DNA from: Marinagarivorans cellulosilyticus
GTDB lineage: Bacteria > Pseudomonadota > Gammaproteobacteria > Pseudomonadales > Cellvibrionaceae
Assembly: GCF_021655555.1 (NCBI RefSeq)
Contig: NZ_AP023086.1
Location: forward strand, 1,116,001 to 1,180,000
Reading direction: 5' to 3'
DNA: 64,000 nucleotides
Of the stretch, positions 17,262 through 25,951 are shown one piece after another. Position 1 is the first letter of the stretch; every line of letters starts with the position of its first letter. A model generated the notes under the pieces. The model did not search any database and was not told the DNA's origin. It saw nothing but the letters and a program-made list of their open reading frames with translations. The position numbers and the translations under genes are program-made.

Positions 17262-18572
17262 CTACTGCGTTTTGTTTAAAGTTGCTTTGCTTTTAGGAAT
17301 TACTTTGCCTGTGGGACTTATATTGCCTGTAGGAACTACATTGCCCGTAGGAATTATATTGTTCGCAGGAATGGCTTTTTCGCAAGCTATTGCTGCTTCG
17401 TGATACTTGTTCCACTGCCAAGACCACCCGCCAGCGTAGCCATTACCAACAAGGCGTCGGCAGAGTTGTGTTGCTTCAATACGGTTGTTGAGTGCGTCAA
17501 GTGGGCGGTCGACGTGAAACTCGCCGATCACAATGGGCTTGTCTAGCCCCCAGTGGCTGGCGGGGTGATGGAAGGGGGACCATTTACCTTGGCGGCCTTC
17601 GTTGTTGTAGTAATGCGGCGCGTAAAAGTCGAGCGTCGCCGCGCAATTACCATCTGCTGCATTAATTAGGCGGTCATCGCGATACAAGTTCTTGCCGCCG
17701 GCCACATCGGAGTTGTATTTCCCTAAAGACTTGCTGCCGGTAGTCACTAAGGCGGTTTGGCCCATAGCGTGCGCCGTTTCATGAATCGCCGCTGCCATTA
17801 AACCTTGCACCCGCTGCAATTGGTTTAGGCTGGGCGTTGGCCCACCATAAAAATCTTTGCTAGAGGGAAACCAAGACTCTGCCATGATCTCTGGTTCGTT
17901 AAACAATTCCCACGCGAACAATTGAGGGTGATTGTTGAGTGCTTGTACCAAGGGGATCAATGCATTGTTGAGATACGACTTGAGTACCACGTCTTCTGTG
18001 AGTAGCCGATAGTTGTCGCGATTGGGTGGGCGTCGAAATGCATTGTCTCGTAGCATATCGAAGGACCACAAAGAGGGAACAATGTACACCTTATACTCTG
18101 CCGCTATGTCCAAAGCGCGGCGAAAGTTTTCGATGGTATTTCCTCCGGGCCCTGTCACTAGACGTTGGTTGTGCACCATCCCCCATTGTGGGGTGCTGGA
18201 GCCGTCGACGTGCAACCACCAGCGCAGGCTGTTGGCGCCAGCATCTTGCGTGTCGCGCAGTACTTTACGCAATTGTTTTTCGTCGAGATCGCCATCGAAG
18301 TCTTGTGCGAATTGGAACCAAGCGATGTTAAATCCGCGCAGGTAAACCTGCTTATCTTCACGGGTTATGTAACTTAAGGTGCGTACAGGGGATGGTGCAG
18401 GGCGCTTCTGGCAGTTGGCAGCCGCTGGCATCTGCGTACTACTTTTTTTAGCTGGGTTATCAGTTGTTTCCGCTGGATTACTAGGGCCGCAGCCTGCGAG
18501 TGCCATCGCAAACATTAAGTACAAAAAGTGCCGAATTTTTTTGGCAGCGCCCCGATGAGTTCGGCTACGCAT
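17262..18572 (-). CDS. Clan GH-A (GH5-like) glycoside hydrolase lipoprotein
   Basis: About 436 residues from ATG 18572 (AGGG five bases upstream). Lipobox LAGC puts the lipidated Cys at 28, so it is envelope-anchored. The catalytic barrel shows the clan GH-A pair: acid/base Glu226 in LFNEPE and nucleophile Glu351 in VIGEF, with RGFNIAW at strand 1 and GGWSWQWNKY at the end. GH5-type beta-mannanase or related beta-glycanase is the best guess; the exact substrate is not readable. The C-terminus is a low-complexity tail of tandem TGNVVP-like hexapeptides encoded by 18-bp repeats. An upstream frame to 18629 has no signal peptide at its start and is rejected. Confidence 0.8.
   Translation of the reverse strand: MRSRTHRGAAKKIRHFLYLMFAMALAGCGPSNPAETTDNPAKKSSTQMPAAANCQKRPAPSPVRTLSYITREDKQVYLRGFNIAWFQFAQDFDGDLDEKQLRKVLRDTQDAGANSLRWWLHVDGSSTPQWGMVHNQRLVTGPGGNTIENFRRALDIAAEYKVYIVPSLWSFDMLRDNAFRRPPNRDNYRLLTEDVVLKSYLNNALIPLVQALNNHPQLFAWELFNEPEIMAESWFPSSKDFYGGPTPSLNQLQRVQGLMAAAIHETAHAMGQTALVTTGSKSLGKYNSDVAGGKNLYRDDRLINAADGNCAATLDFYAPHYYNNEGRQGKWSPFHHPASHWGLDKPIVIGEFHVDRPLDALNNRIEATQLCRRLVGNGYAGGWSWQWNKYHEAAIACEKAIPANNIIPTGNVVPTGNISPTGKVIPKSKATLNKTQ
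17296..17367 (-). repeat. Four imperfect 18-bp tandem repeats in the GH-A lipoprotein gene
   Basis: Units start at 17296, 17314, 17332 and 17350; on the + strand each begins GGA and contains ATTGCCYGTA or a variant. They encode IIP-TGNVVP-TGNISP-TGKVIP at the protein C-terminus, a hexapeptide repeat after the catalytic domain. Confidence 0.85.
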
Positions 18573-18920
18573 GTTAGCCCTACGATGTTTTAGCTGGGGT
18601 GTGCCGATGGCTGATATGGGTGAAATCACGTTAAGGTTACCGAGCGCCTGTCTTCAGAGCGTATTGAGCAATCGTGTACTCCATGCTGTTAAACCATATT
18701 AGACCAAGCGCGGGTGATTGCCAAAATGGCTGCCTGTTTTTATGCGATTAGGTAATAGCCCAATAATTTTAAGACTATTGTGGTTGCTTGTTAGCACTAA
18801 CTTTTCCTACCCCGCTGTTTTTGTAAGCCGTGTTCTATACTCACCGAATACACCTATGTCACTGATTAAGCTGTTAACTGATGCCGCGATACGCCGTCGA
18901 GCTATCGCTCGGGAAAAAGA
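18573..18920. other. Intergenic region between GH-A lipoprotein and c-di-GMP operon
   Basis: Divergent promoter region. No gene, stem-loop or recognisable operator was seen. Confidence 0.5.
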
Positions 18921-20589
18921 ATGTCTAGCCGATTCACCAGCATTCGATTTGTTTTAGCGCTGCTTACGGTCTTTGCAATTGCAGGGAAGCCGCTTATACC
19001 GCCTAAAGTCTTTAATGTATTTCCGTCTGATAATGTTGAAGTGAACGTTTATGGTCCGCAAACCAAAGAGCAAGACGGTGAAGAATACTGGCTAGATTCG
19101 TCCCACACATCCGCGCGATGCGAGTTGCCTGGGCGCTATATTATTCCGTGCGGCATATCCATTGATTTGCAGAGCGAGGATGTTGAGCCGTGCCCGGAAG
19201 TTGCGCCCCCCCCCTAAAAATGAAACGCTCACCCGGTGCCTGAGTGAATTAGCAGACCCTGACGGCGATGGTTGGGGAGTAGAAGGCGGCAATAAGTGTG
19301 TCGTTGTAGTGCCTGGAACAAATCGGGCGGTGACAGGGGAGCCTATTTGCGGTTCGCTCGAAAGTGACCCTGACGGCGATGGCTGGAGCTGGGAAAATGA
19401 CCAAAGCTGTATTGCCGCAAGTGGCGGTGAAGATTCTCCTGAAGCCCCTACGTGTGTCAGCCCCGAGAGAGACCCTGATGGCGATGGCTGGGGGTGGGAA
19501 AACGAGGCTAGCTGTCGTGTGGGTAGCGTGACTGAGAATGTGACCGAGCAAGTGGAAATTACGTTGTGCAACAATCCCCCCCTTGGTGTTGATGCCAGCG
19601 AATATGACGGGCTGATTGTTAAAGTTCATTACGAGGGCCGCGCACCTTACCTGCGTTTGAACGTTGTGGATTCTGCGCCTGAGTTATTGGCTTATGCCTC
19701 CATGCCAAAGCCCATGTCAATGTACCTAGATACTGAAGTGCTGCGTACTGGAGAAAGGTTTGTTCGTTTTGAGGAGTTTAGTGTTGGCGAGTGGTGGACG
19801 GTGGATCAAAACCCACCTAGAGCGCTAGCGGGGCCAAGTTTTCGTCATCTAACGCAGTTTGCTTTCGATGCAGAAGGGCAGGGTGTACACCGGATTCGCA
19901 TCGATAGAATTGACCTTGTAGGCGAGCGCGTGCGAACCGAAAGCTTTCTTCTGGCCATTGCGGTTATTTGGGCGGTGTATTTACTGTTTGAAGCCGGTTG
20001 GCGTTATTTAGGGTTACAACGGGCTTATCGTCACGAGCAGCAGCAATTAGAGGGGCTAATTGGCGGAGCATTGGAGCTAGAAGAGGAAAAAGAGTTATTA
20101 ACTAACCTTTCTCAAACCGACCCTCTTACTCAAGTTTACAATCGCCATGGTTTATCGCAGCGACTTCGTCACCAGTTTGGTGGCGGGGCGCTGCCGATGG
20201 GCACTGGCTTGCTGGTGTTTGATATTGACCACTTTAAAAAACTGAACGACACCTATGGCCACGACGCAGGAGATGTGGTTTTGCAGGAGTTCTCATCCTT
20301 AATGATGTCGTCAATACGTAGCGAGGATACGTTTGCACGCTGGGGCGGTGAGGAGTTTGTTTTGGTGGTGGGCACGCTAGCGGAAGATAAGCTGGCGGCG
20401 ATGGCAGAAAAGCTGCGGCAACGTGTGGCGGCGCATCTTTTTGTGAAAGATAAGCAGCTACCAGTGACTGTCAGTATTGGAGTGGCCCAAGCGCGCTCCG
20501 GTGAGCCGTTTGATTTGTTATGTCAGCGCGCGGACAAGGCTTTGTATAAGGCAAAATCCACGAGGAATACTGTTGCCTATGCGCCTTGA
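18921..20589 (+). CDS. Membrane diguanylate cyclase, reading frame broken at a C9 tract
   Basis: Read as written, the gene is two frames: 18921-19217 (98 residues) and an overlapping frame ending at 20589. The break is at nine consecutive C (19206-19214); eight C would fuse them into one protein of about 555 residues. The product has a membrane helix near residue 8-25, a periplasmic jelly-roll-like sensor interrupted by three DPDGDGW modules, a second helix (LLAIAVIWAVYLLFEAGW), a coiled coil and a GGDEF domain with intact GGEEF and inhibitory-site RSED five residues before it. The next gene encodes a close paralogue without the modules. Either phase variation, a sequencing/assembly slip or a pseudogene. 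Confidence 0.78.
19206..19214 (+). repeat. Homopolymeric C9 tract at the frame break
   Basis: Nine C in a row where the diguanylate cyclase frame is lost. Frame arithmetic: positions 18921 onward read in register 0, the downstream frame in register 1; removing one C joins them. Confidence 0.85.
19255..19515 (+). repeat. Three DPDGDGW-type Cys modules
   Basis: GACCCTGAYGGCGATGG recurs at 19255, 19366 and 19471 (spacings 111 and 105 bp), encoding DPDGDGWGVEG, DPDGDGWSWENDQSC and DPDGDGWGWENEASC. Such Asp-rich, Cys-containing modules are common linkers in secreted carbohydrate-active proteins of this bacterial group. They are absent from the paralogous cyclase encoded next. Confidence 0.85.
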
Positions 20590-21886
20590 TATTAACAACA
20601 AAAAATTTCTACGTGGCTATCGAAAGGTCAGCTACATCCTATTGGCTGCAACGGCAATTCTGTTTATCGGTCACTATTTTCTGCCGCTAAAGCGGTTGGT
20701 GTTATTGCCAGCGGGGCAGGTTTCAACAAGCCTTTATGGTTATACCGACCGCGATTTGGGGATAACTGGCTATTGGCAAGATCAGGCCGCTCAAAAATGG
20801 GCCTGTGATTACAAAAAGACTGACCCTTATGGCTGCGGTTGGTCGCTGCAATTAAATACAGAAGCGGATCCCTCCGGTGAAAATTTTAATGACTTTGATG
20901 CGCTAGAAATTTCGCTGGACTACAGTGGCCCCGCAACGCGCTTGCGTATTTATGTACGCAACTACAACCCTGCTTACCTGAGCGTCGAAAATAGCGGCAG
21001 CACAAAAGTGATGTCTATGACACTGCCGGTTGGTGATGCATTGAAACCTCTGCATGTGAAGTTCGATGAGTTCGATGTGGCATGGTGGTGGCTGCGTGAA
21101 AGAAAGGCTAATTGGCACGAAACCCAGCTAGAATTTGACTCTGTTACTGATATTGGCGTGGACCTTGTCGAGCCGGGCGAGCACCGAGTACAAATCGATC
21201 AAGTAGCCGTAGTGGGACGCTGGGTAAAAACTGAGGCGCTGCTCACTATCGTGATTGGCTTTTGGATGTCAGTGTTTTTACTTGAAGGGGTGGTGAGGTT
21301 CTACCAACTGTACCGCATTGCTCAGCGCAATCGTGAAAATATTCGCCAAGTTGAAGAAAAGCAGCGAATGCTTGCAGAGGAGAATAAGCAACTCGAAACA
21401 ATCGCCAATACCGACCCGTTAACGGGGATTTATAATCGCGCGGGTTTAAAGGGGCGTTTGGATGCGTTGCAAAAAACCGAAGGGTTAAGCGGGCTGGGTG
21501 TGTTGCTAATGGATATTGATCACTTCAAGCACTTAAACGACCAGTACGGCCACGATTTAGGCGATAAAGTTTTGAAAACTTTCGCTTCGCTATTGTCGAT
21601 GAATTTGCGTGAGCAGGACATTCTTGCACGCCTTGGTGGTGAGGAGTTTGTGGTGGTTTTGGGTAGCCAATCACCCGAAGGTATCAAATTTGTTGCCGAG
21701 AAACTGCGCCGGCTTGCTCTGCAGTGCACTTTTAATGGCGACAGCCAACGGCATATTAGTGTGAGCATTGGCGTAACGAGTATGGCGCTTAATGAAGAAT
21801 TTTCGACAGCGTTAAAGCGTGCTGATAATGCTTTATATCAAGCAAAGCAAAACGGTAGAAACTGCGTGGAATACGAATCGGGATGA
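20579..21886 (+). CDS. Membrane-bound diguanylate cyclase
   Basis: 435 residues from ATG 20579, which overlaps the end of the preceding gene by 11 bp. Membrane helix about 15-35, a periplasmic beta-rich domain (FDALEISLDYSGPATRLRIY, WWWLRERKANW), second helix (LLTIVIGFWMSVFLLEGVV), coiled coil and GGDEF domain. The active motif GGEEF is at 353-357 and the RxxD inhibitory site is REQD, so it should make c-di-GMP with product feedback. The periplasmic part resembles the DUF/carbohydrate-binding-like sensor of the upstream paralogue; ligand unknown. The next gene starts on its stop codon. Confidence 0.92.
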   Translation: MRLDINNKKFLRGYRKVSYILLAATAILFIGHYFLPLKRLVLLPAGQVSTSLYGYTDRDLGITGYWQDQAAQKWACDYKKTDPYGCGWSLQLNTEADPSGENFNDFDALEISLDYSGPATRLRIYVRNYNPAYLSVENSGSTKVMSMTLPVGDALKPLHVKFDEFDVAWWWLRERKANWHETQLEFDSVTDIGVDLVEPGEHRVQIDQVAVVGRWVKTEALLTIVIGFWMSVFLLEGVVRFYQLYRIAQRNRENIRQVEEKQRMLAEENKQLETIANTDPLTGIYNRAGLKGRLDALQKTEGLSGLGVLLMDIDHFKHLNDQYGHDLGDKVLKTFASLLSMNLREQDILARLGGEEFVVVLGSQSPEGIKFVAEKLRRLALQCTFNGDSQRHISVSIGVTSMALNEEFSTALKRADNALYQAKQNGRNCVEYESG

Positions 21887-24800
21887 AACTCATACTCTGT
21901 ATTTTAGCGACTGTTTTTTTATTGAGCGGGTTTTCGACTGCAGCGACTGCCATGCGTGTGCACCCTTTGCATTTGCAAGGTGAGTATCGCCATGAGCTAA
22001 CTTGGGGCTCCTTGCGTGACCGCGACGGTTTTTTATGGGTTGCCTCCGATGAAGGTGTGCGCCGATACGACGGCTATACATTTAAGACGTTTGCTCCCAA
22101 GCCCAGCGATAAAGCCAGTTTGTTCTCCAAAAATGTTCGGGCGCTGTTTAATGATAGCGATGGCACCGTGTGGGTTGCCGGTAATGTACTTCACCGTTAT
22201 CACCCAGAGCGTGAAAGCTTTACCCGTTACCCGGTAACCGATTACAAATTTATCTCCAGTATTTGGGAGGACTCGACAGGGGCGCTGTGGCTTGGCGGCG
22301 ATCGTTTTGGTTTGTTGCGTTTTGATGTTGCAACTGGGCAGGTCACAGACCGGCTGTTCATTGAGCAAGGGCAGGAATTATCGGTTTATCACATAGCACC
22401 AAGTAGCAATGCTAATGTTATTTGGCTAGCGACCAACCGCGGACTCCTTGCGTTTAATGTGAGCACCCTTGAGAGCGAAGAAGTCTTTAGCGTTTCTGCT
22501 GTGGGCAATAAAGCGATAATCATCGGCATCGAGGAAGATAAGTTCGGTAGGGTTTGGCTTGCCACCGAAAAGGGGCTAATTGCAGTAAACCCCGCTAATG
22601 GTGAGACGCGGCATATTCAGGCAGAGCTCAATAACCCAGAAGGGCTGGGTTCAAAAGCATTGTCGTCCATGGCCAAAGATCGCGATGGCAACCTTTGGAT
22701 AGGCACTAATAAACAAGGCGTATATCGCTACTGGGTTGAGTCCGACACCTTTGAGCATTTTCCTGCTTCGCAAAACGATGCCTATCGTTTTCCGCCATCG
22801 GCAATTATCCATATTCAGCAAGATGCCGAAGGACATCTGTGGTTTACATCGTTTAATCATGGCATCTATAGAATCAGCCCACACCTGCATAAATTTACCT
22901 CGTTTCAACACAGCGTCGATACCGATAATTCGCTTTCATTTAATAGTGTCACAGCTATACATGAAGACAAAGATGGCTTTATTTGGTTAGGCACAGACGG
23001 TGGTGGCTTAAACCGGTTCGATCCGCGTACGCACGACTTTATCCATTATCGTCACCAGCCAGGCGACCCTAACAGTATTAGCTCCGATACCGTGTTGGAC
23101 ATCGCCGAAGATGCTACCGGGATGCTGTGGCTCGGTACTTGGGGGGGCGGTATAAGCCGCTTTAACCCCAAAACGGGCGATGCACAGCGCATGATGCAGG
23201 ACGCTGGTACGGACCAAGACCAACCGCTTGCCAGCAATCACGTATTTAGGGTGCTTGCGGACGGGAAATACGTGCTCTTTGGGATCGTCAGCCTAGGTTT
23301 ACAGGTTTATGACATGCATTCAGGTGAGTCGAAAATATTTTCGGTAGGCGGCCCCAGCGGTATGCGTAATGATTATGTGAATGACATACTGGCAGATGGG
23401 AGTGGCGACTATTGGGTTGCGGGTTACGCTGGCGTTGATAAGTATTCACCAGCCACGGGCACCTTTAGCGCTTTGGAGCTTGGAAGCTGCGGCGCGGTGT
23501 TTAATATGCATCTGGATAAGGATGGAATGCTGTGGCTGGCCTGTGAAAACGGCCTTGTACGTTATAACCCCAAAAGCCTCGCCATGACGCGATATACGAC
23601 CGATGACGGCTTACCAGACAACCATATTCAAGGGATCGAGCAAGACAGCCTTGATTTTTTATGGGTAACTACGCGCAATGGCTTGGCACGTTTTGACCCG
23701 GCCAATAAAAGTGTGGAGCTATTCAATAAAAAGGATGGTTTGGCTGGAGCTCAGTTCTCGCGCCGCGGTCATTATGGCGCCCCCGATGGTCGGATTTATG
23801 TGGGTACCACTACGGGTTTTAGCTATTTTGACCCTTTGTTTTTGCCGCACAACGAATTTGCACCTAGCATTTATTTTACCGATATGACGGTTAATAATGT
23901 GGTGCAGCAAGTGGGAGTTTCGCCCTACCTTGCGCAAAGCCTCGATACTGTTGGCACGCTCGTATTACCCAGCTCGACAGACCGCATAACGATTGGCTTT
24001 GCGGCAACTGGTTTGGTTTCTCCGTCGCACAATCAATATCGATACCGGTTGCAGGGCTTGCACGAAGATTGGATAGCAGTGGGAAGTGATGTGCGCCGCG
24101 TACAATACAACAGCCTTAAACCAGGTGACTATACATTACAGGTAATGGCGTCCAACAACGACGGTGTCTGGGCTGGCAGTACTCGTGATTTGGCTATCAC
24201 CATTATGCCAGCCTGGTGGCAAACGCCATGGATTTATGGGCTATATGCGGTACTTTTCATAACGGTTATGTACGCGTTTAGTGTCGTGCGCCTAAGATTA
24301 AACAATAAACATCAGCGTAAGTTGGAGGTTTTAGTTAATCAACAAACCACTAAGCTTGTTACCGCAAATCGCTCTATTGCACAGTTGAATACTCAGCTCG
24401 AGCAACGCGTGGCCCAGCGTACGCAAGAGCTATTGGCGGAAGTTGAGGAGCGCAGGGAGTCGGAAGCGAAAGTTTCTTTTATTGCTTACCATGACTCGCT
24501 CACCGGCTTGCATAATCGCGCTTGGTTACTACAACACTTGCATGACTTACTGGAACAGTTAGATAAGTCACCGCAGCCTTTTGCTGTTTTATTTGTGGGG
24601 GGCGATCAGTTCCGTAAAATCAACGACAGCAACGGCCATCACATTGGCGACAAACTGTTAATTGCAGCAGGGCAAACCCTAGAAAACGTTTGTGGTGACG
24701 CTGCGCGAGTCACGCGTATGGGCAGTGATGAGTTTGTTGTGGTACTTGAAGCGGCTGTAGATCGCGAGAAGGTTGTTGCTTTGGCTGGTGCGATTGTATC

Positions 24801-25791
24801 TGAGCTAAAAAAACCGCAGGTTATTGATCAGGTACGCTTAGTCTTCAGTGTTAGTGTCGGTTTTTTTATTGTTGATCAACACTATGATGACCCCGCGCAA
24901 GTTTTACGCAATGCCAGCATCGCAATGCAGCGAGCTAAAGAGCGCGGACGCGGACGTTACCAAGAGTTTGATCAAGATATTCTGCAGCAAACTTTAGATT
25001 TGGCGGCGTTGGAGTCTGACTTAAAGCAGGCCCTTGCCCGCAAGCAATTCAGCGTAGTGTATCAGCCGATTATTCTGCTTAACTCTTGTGACACCATTGG
25101 TTTTGAAGTTTTACTGCGCTGGAATCATCCAGAGCGCGGGCAAGTGCCACCGGATACATTTATTGCAATGGCTGAGGCTTCTGGAGCGATTTGTGAAATA
25201 GGGCTATGGGTTTTGGAGCTGGCGTGCACACAGATGCAGCAATGGCGCAAGAAATTTGGCGAAGCGAACCTGCCATCCATAGCGGTGAATTTATCGCCCA
25301 TTCAATTGGCGCGGGTGGATTTTTTAGAGCGTATTGACGAGGTTTTTAAAGCTACGGGGGCTGACCCTCGGCGTATTGAGTTTGAGATTACCGAATCAGC
25401 TTTATTAGATTACACCGAAGATGTGGACGGCGTTTTGGAGGCGTTGCTCCAGCGTGGTATCAAACTGGCGATTGATGACTTTGGTACCGGTTACTCCTCG
25501 CTCAGCTACTTGGATAAACTACCTGCGCAGGCGCTCAAAATCGATCGCTCTTTCGTTAATGCACTAACGGAGGCGAATCAGAAGAATGGCAATGCTCGTG
25601 AGATTGTGCGCTCTACAATTACGCTGGCGCATAATTTACGTATGTTGGTTGTAGCTGAAGGCATCGAAACGAAGCAGCAGCTAGAGGTGCTGAAGTCTTA
25701 CGGGTGTGACTATGGGCAAGGGTATTTTATTGCCAGACCCATGCCGCCTGCTGAGGCTACCGCACTGCTGGGCGAGCGTTACCGCCGCTAA
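21883..25791 (+). CDS. Beta-propeller sensor GGDEF-EAL protein
   Basis: 1,302 residues. Signal peptide (1-23), two-component-regulator-type propeller repeats (about 35-680, with many DxxGxLWLGT blades such as DKDGFIWLGTDGGG), a Y_Y_Y domain (about 690-775), membrane helix (about 782-803), coiled coil, GGDEF domain (about 870-1020) and EAL domain (about 1050-1295). The GGDEF motif is GSDEF (947-951) and lacks an RxxD site, so cyclase activity is doubtful. The EAL side keeps E1075-V-L, NLSPIQL, ITES, DDFGTGYSSL, LKID, AEGIET and GQGY, so phosphodiesterase activity is expected. ATGA overlap with the preceding cyclase gene implies coupled translation. Confidence 0.93.
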   Translation: MKLILCILATVFLLSGFSTAATAMRVHPLHLQGEYRHELTWGSLRDRDGFLWVASDEGVRRYDGYTFKTFAPKPSDKASLFSKNVRALFNDSDGTVWVAGNVLHRYHPERESFTRYPVTDYKFISSIWEDSTGALWLGGDRFGLLRFDVATGQVTDRLFIEQGQELSVYHIAPSSNANVIWLATNRGLLAFNVSTLESEEVFSVSAVGNKAIIIGIEEDKFGRVWLATEKGLIAVNPANGETRHIQAELNNPEGLGSKALSSMAKDRDGNLWIGTNKQGVYRYWVESDTFEHFPASQNDAYRFPPSAIIHIQQDAEGHLWFTSFNHGIYRISPHLHKFTSFQHSVDTDNSLSFNSVTAIHEDKDGFIWLGTDGGGLNRFDPRTHDFIHYRHQPGDPNSISSDTVLDIAEDATGMLWLGTWGGGISRFNPKTGDAQRMMQDAGTDQDQPLASNHVFRVLADGKYVLFGIVSLGLQVYDMHSGESKIFSVGGPSGMRNDYVNDILADGSGDYWVAGYAGVDKYSPATGTFSALELGSCGAVFNMHLDKDGMLWLACENGLVRYNPKSLAMTRYTTDDGLPDNHIQGIEQDSLDFLWVTTRNGLARFDPANKSVELFNKKDGLAGAQFSRRGHYGAPDGRIYVGTTTGFSYFDPLFLPHNEFAPSIYFTDMTVNNVVQQVGVSPYLAQSLDTVGTLVLPSSTDRITIGFAATGLVSPSHNQYRYRLQGLHEDWIAVGSDVRRVQYNSLKPGDYTLQVMASNNDGVWAGSTRDLAITIMPAWWQTPWIYGLYAVLFITVMYAFSVVRLRLNNKHQRKLEVLVNQQTTKLVTANRSIAQLNTQLEQRVAQRTQELLAEVEERRESEAKVSFIAYHDSLTGLHNRAWLLQHLHDLLEQLDKSPQPFAVLFVGGDQFRKINDSNGHHIGDKLLIAAGQTLENVCGDAARVTRMGSDEFVVVLEAAVDREKVVALAGAIVSELKKPQVIDQVRLVFSVSVGFFIVDQHYDDPAQVLRNASIAMQRAKERGRGRYQEFDQDILQQTLDLAALESDLKQALARKQFSVVYQPIILLNSCDTIGFEVLLRWNHPERGQVPPDTFIAMAEASGAICEIGLWVLELACTQMQQWRKKFGEANLPSIAVNLSPIQLARVDFLERIDEVFKATGADPRRIEFEITESALLDYTEDVDGVLEALLQRGIKLAIDDFGTGYSSLSYLDKLPAQALKIDRSFVNALTEANQKNGNAREIVRSTITLAHNLRMLVVAEGIETKQQLEVLKSYGCDYGQGYFIARPMPPAEATALLGERYRR

Positions 25792-25898
25792 CGTGAGCTT
25801 ATGATGTGCGATGTTATGAATCTAAAAGCTGCGGTTGAATCACGAAAATTTATGTACGTAGTCGCTATGTGTTTCGCACCGCACGACTATTTAAGGGG

Positions 25899-25932
25899 GC
25901 ATAAAAACCAGCGCAAGCGCTGGTTTTTATGC
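25899..25932. terminator. Bidirectional intrinsic terminator
   Basis: GCATAAAAACCAGCG pairs with CGCTGGTTTTTATGC around a CAAG loop. The A/T flanks serve both strands: the c-di-GMP operon from the left and the P460 lipoprotein from the right. Confidence 0.85.
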
Positions 25933-25951
25933 GGTAAGTTTGTGGCGGTAT

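Noticed and set aside
18718..18957. 79-residue frame ahead of the diguanylate cyclase
   Set aside because: No ribosome site or domain, overlaps the true start at 18921 in another frame.
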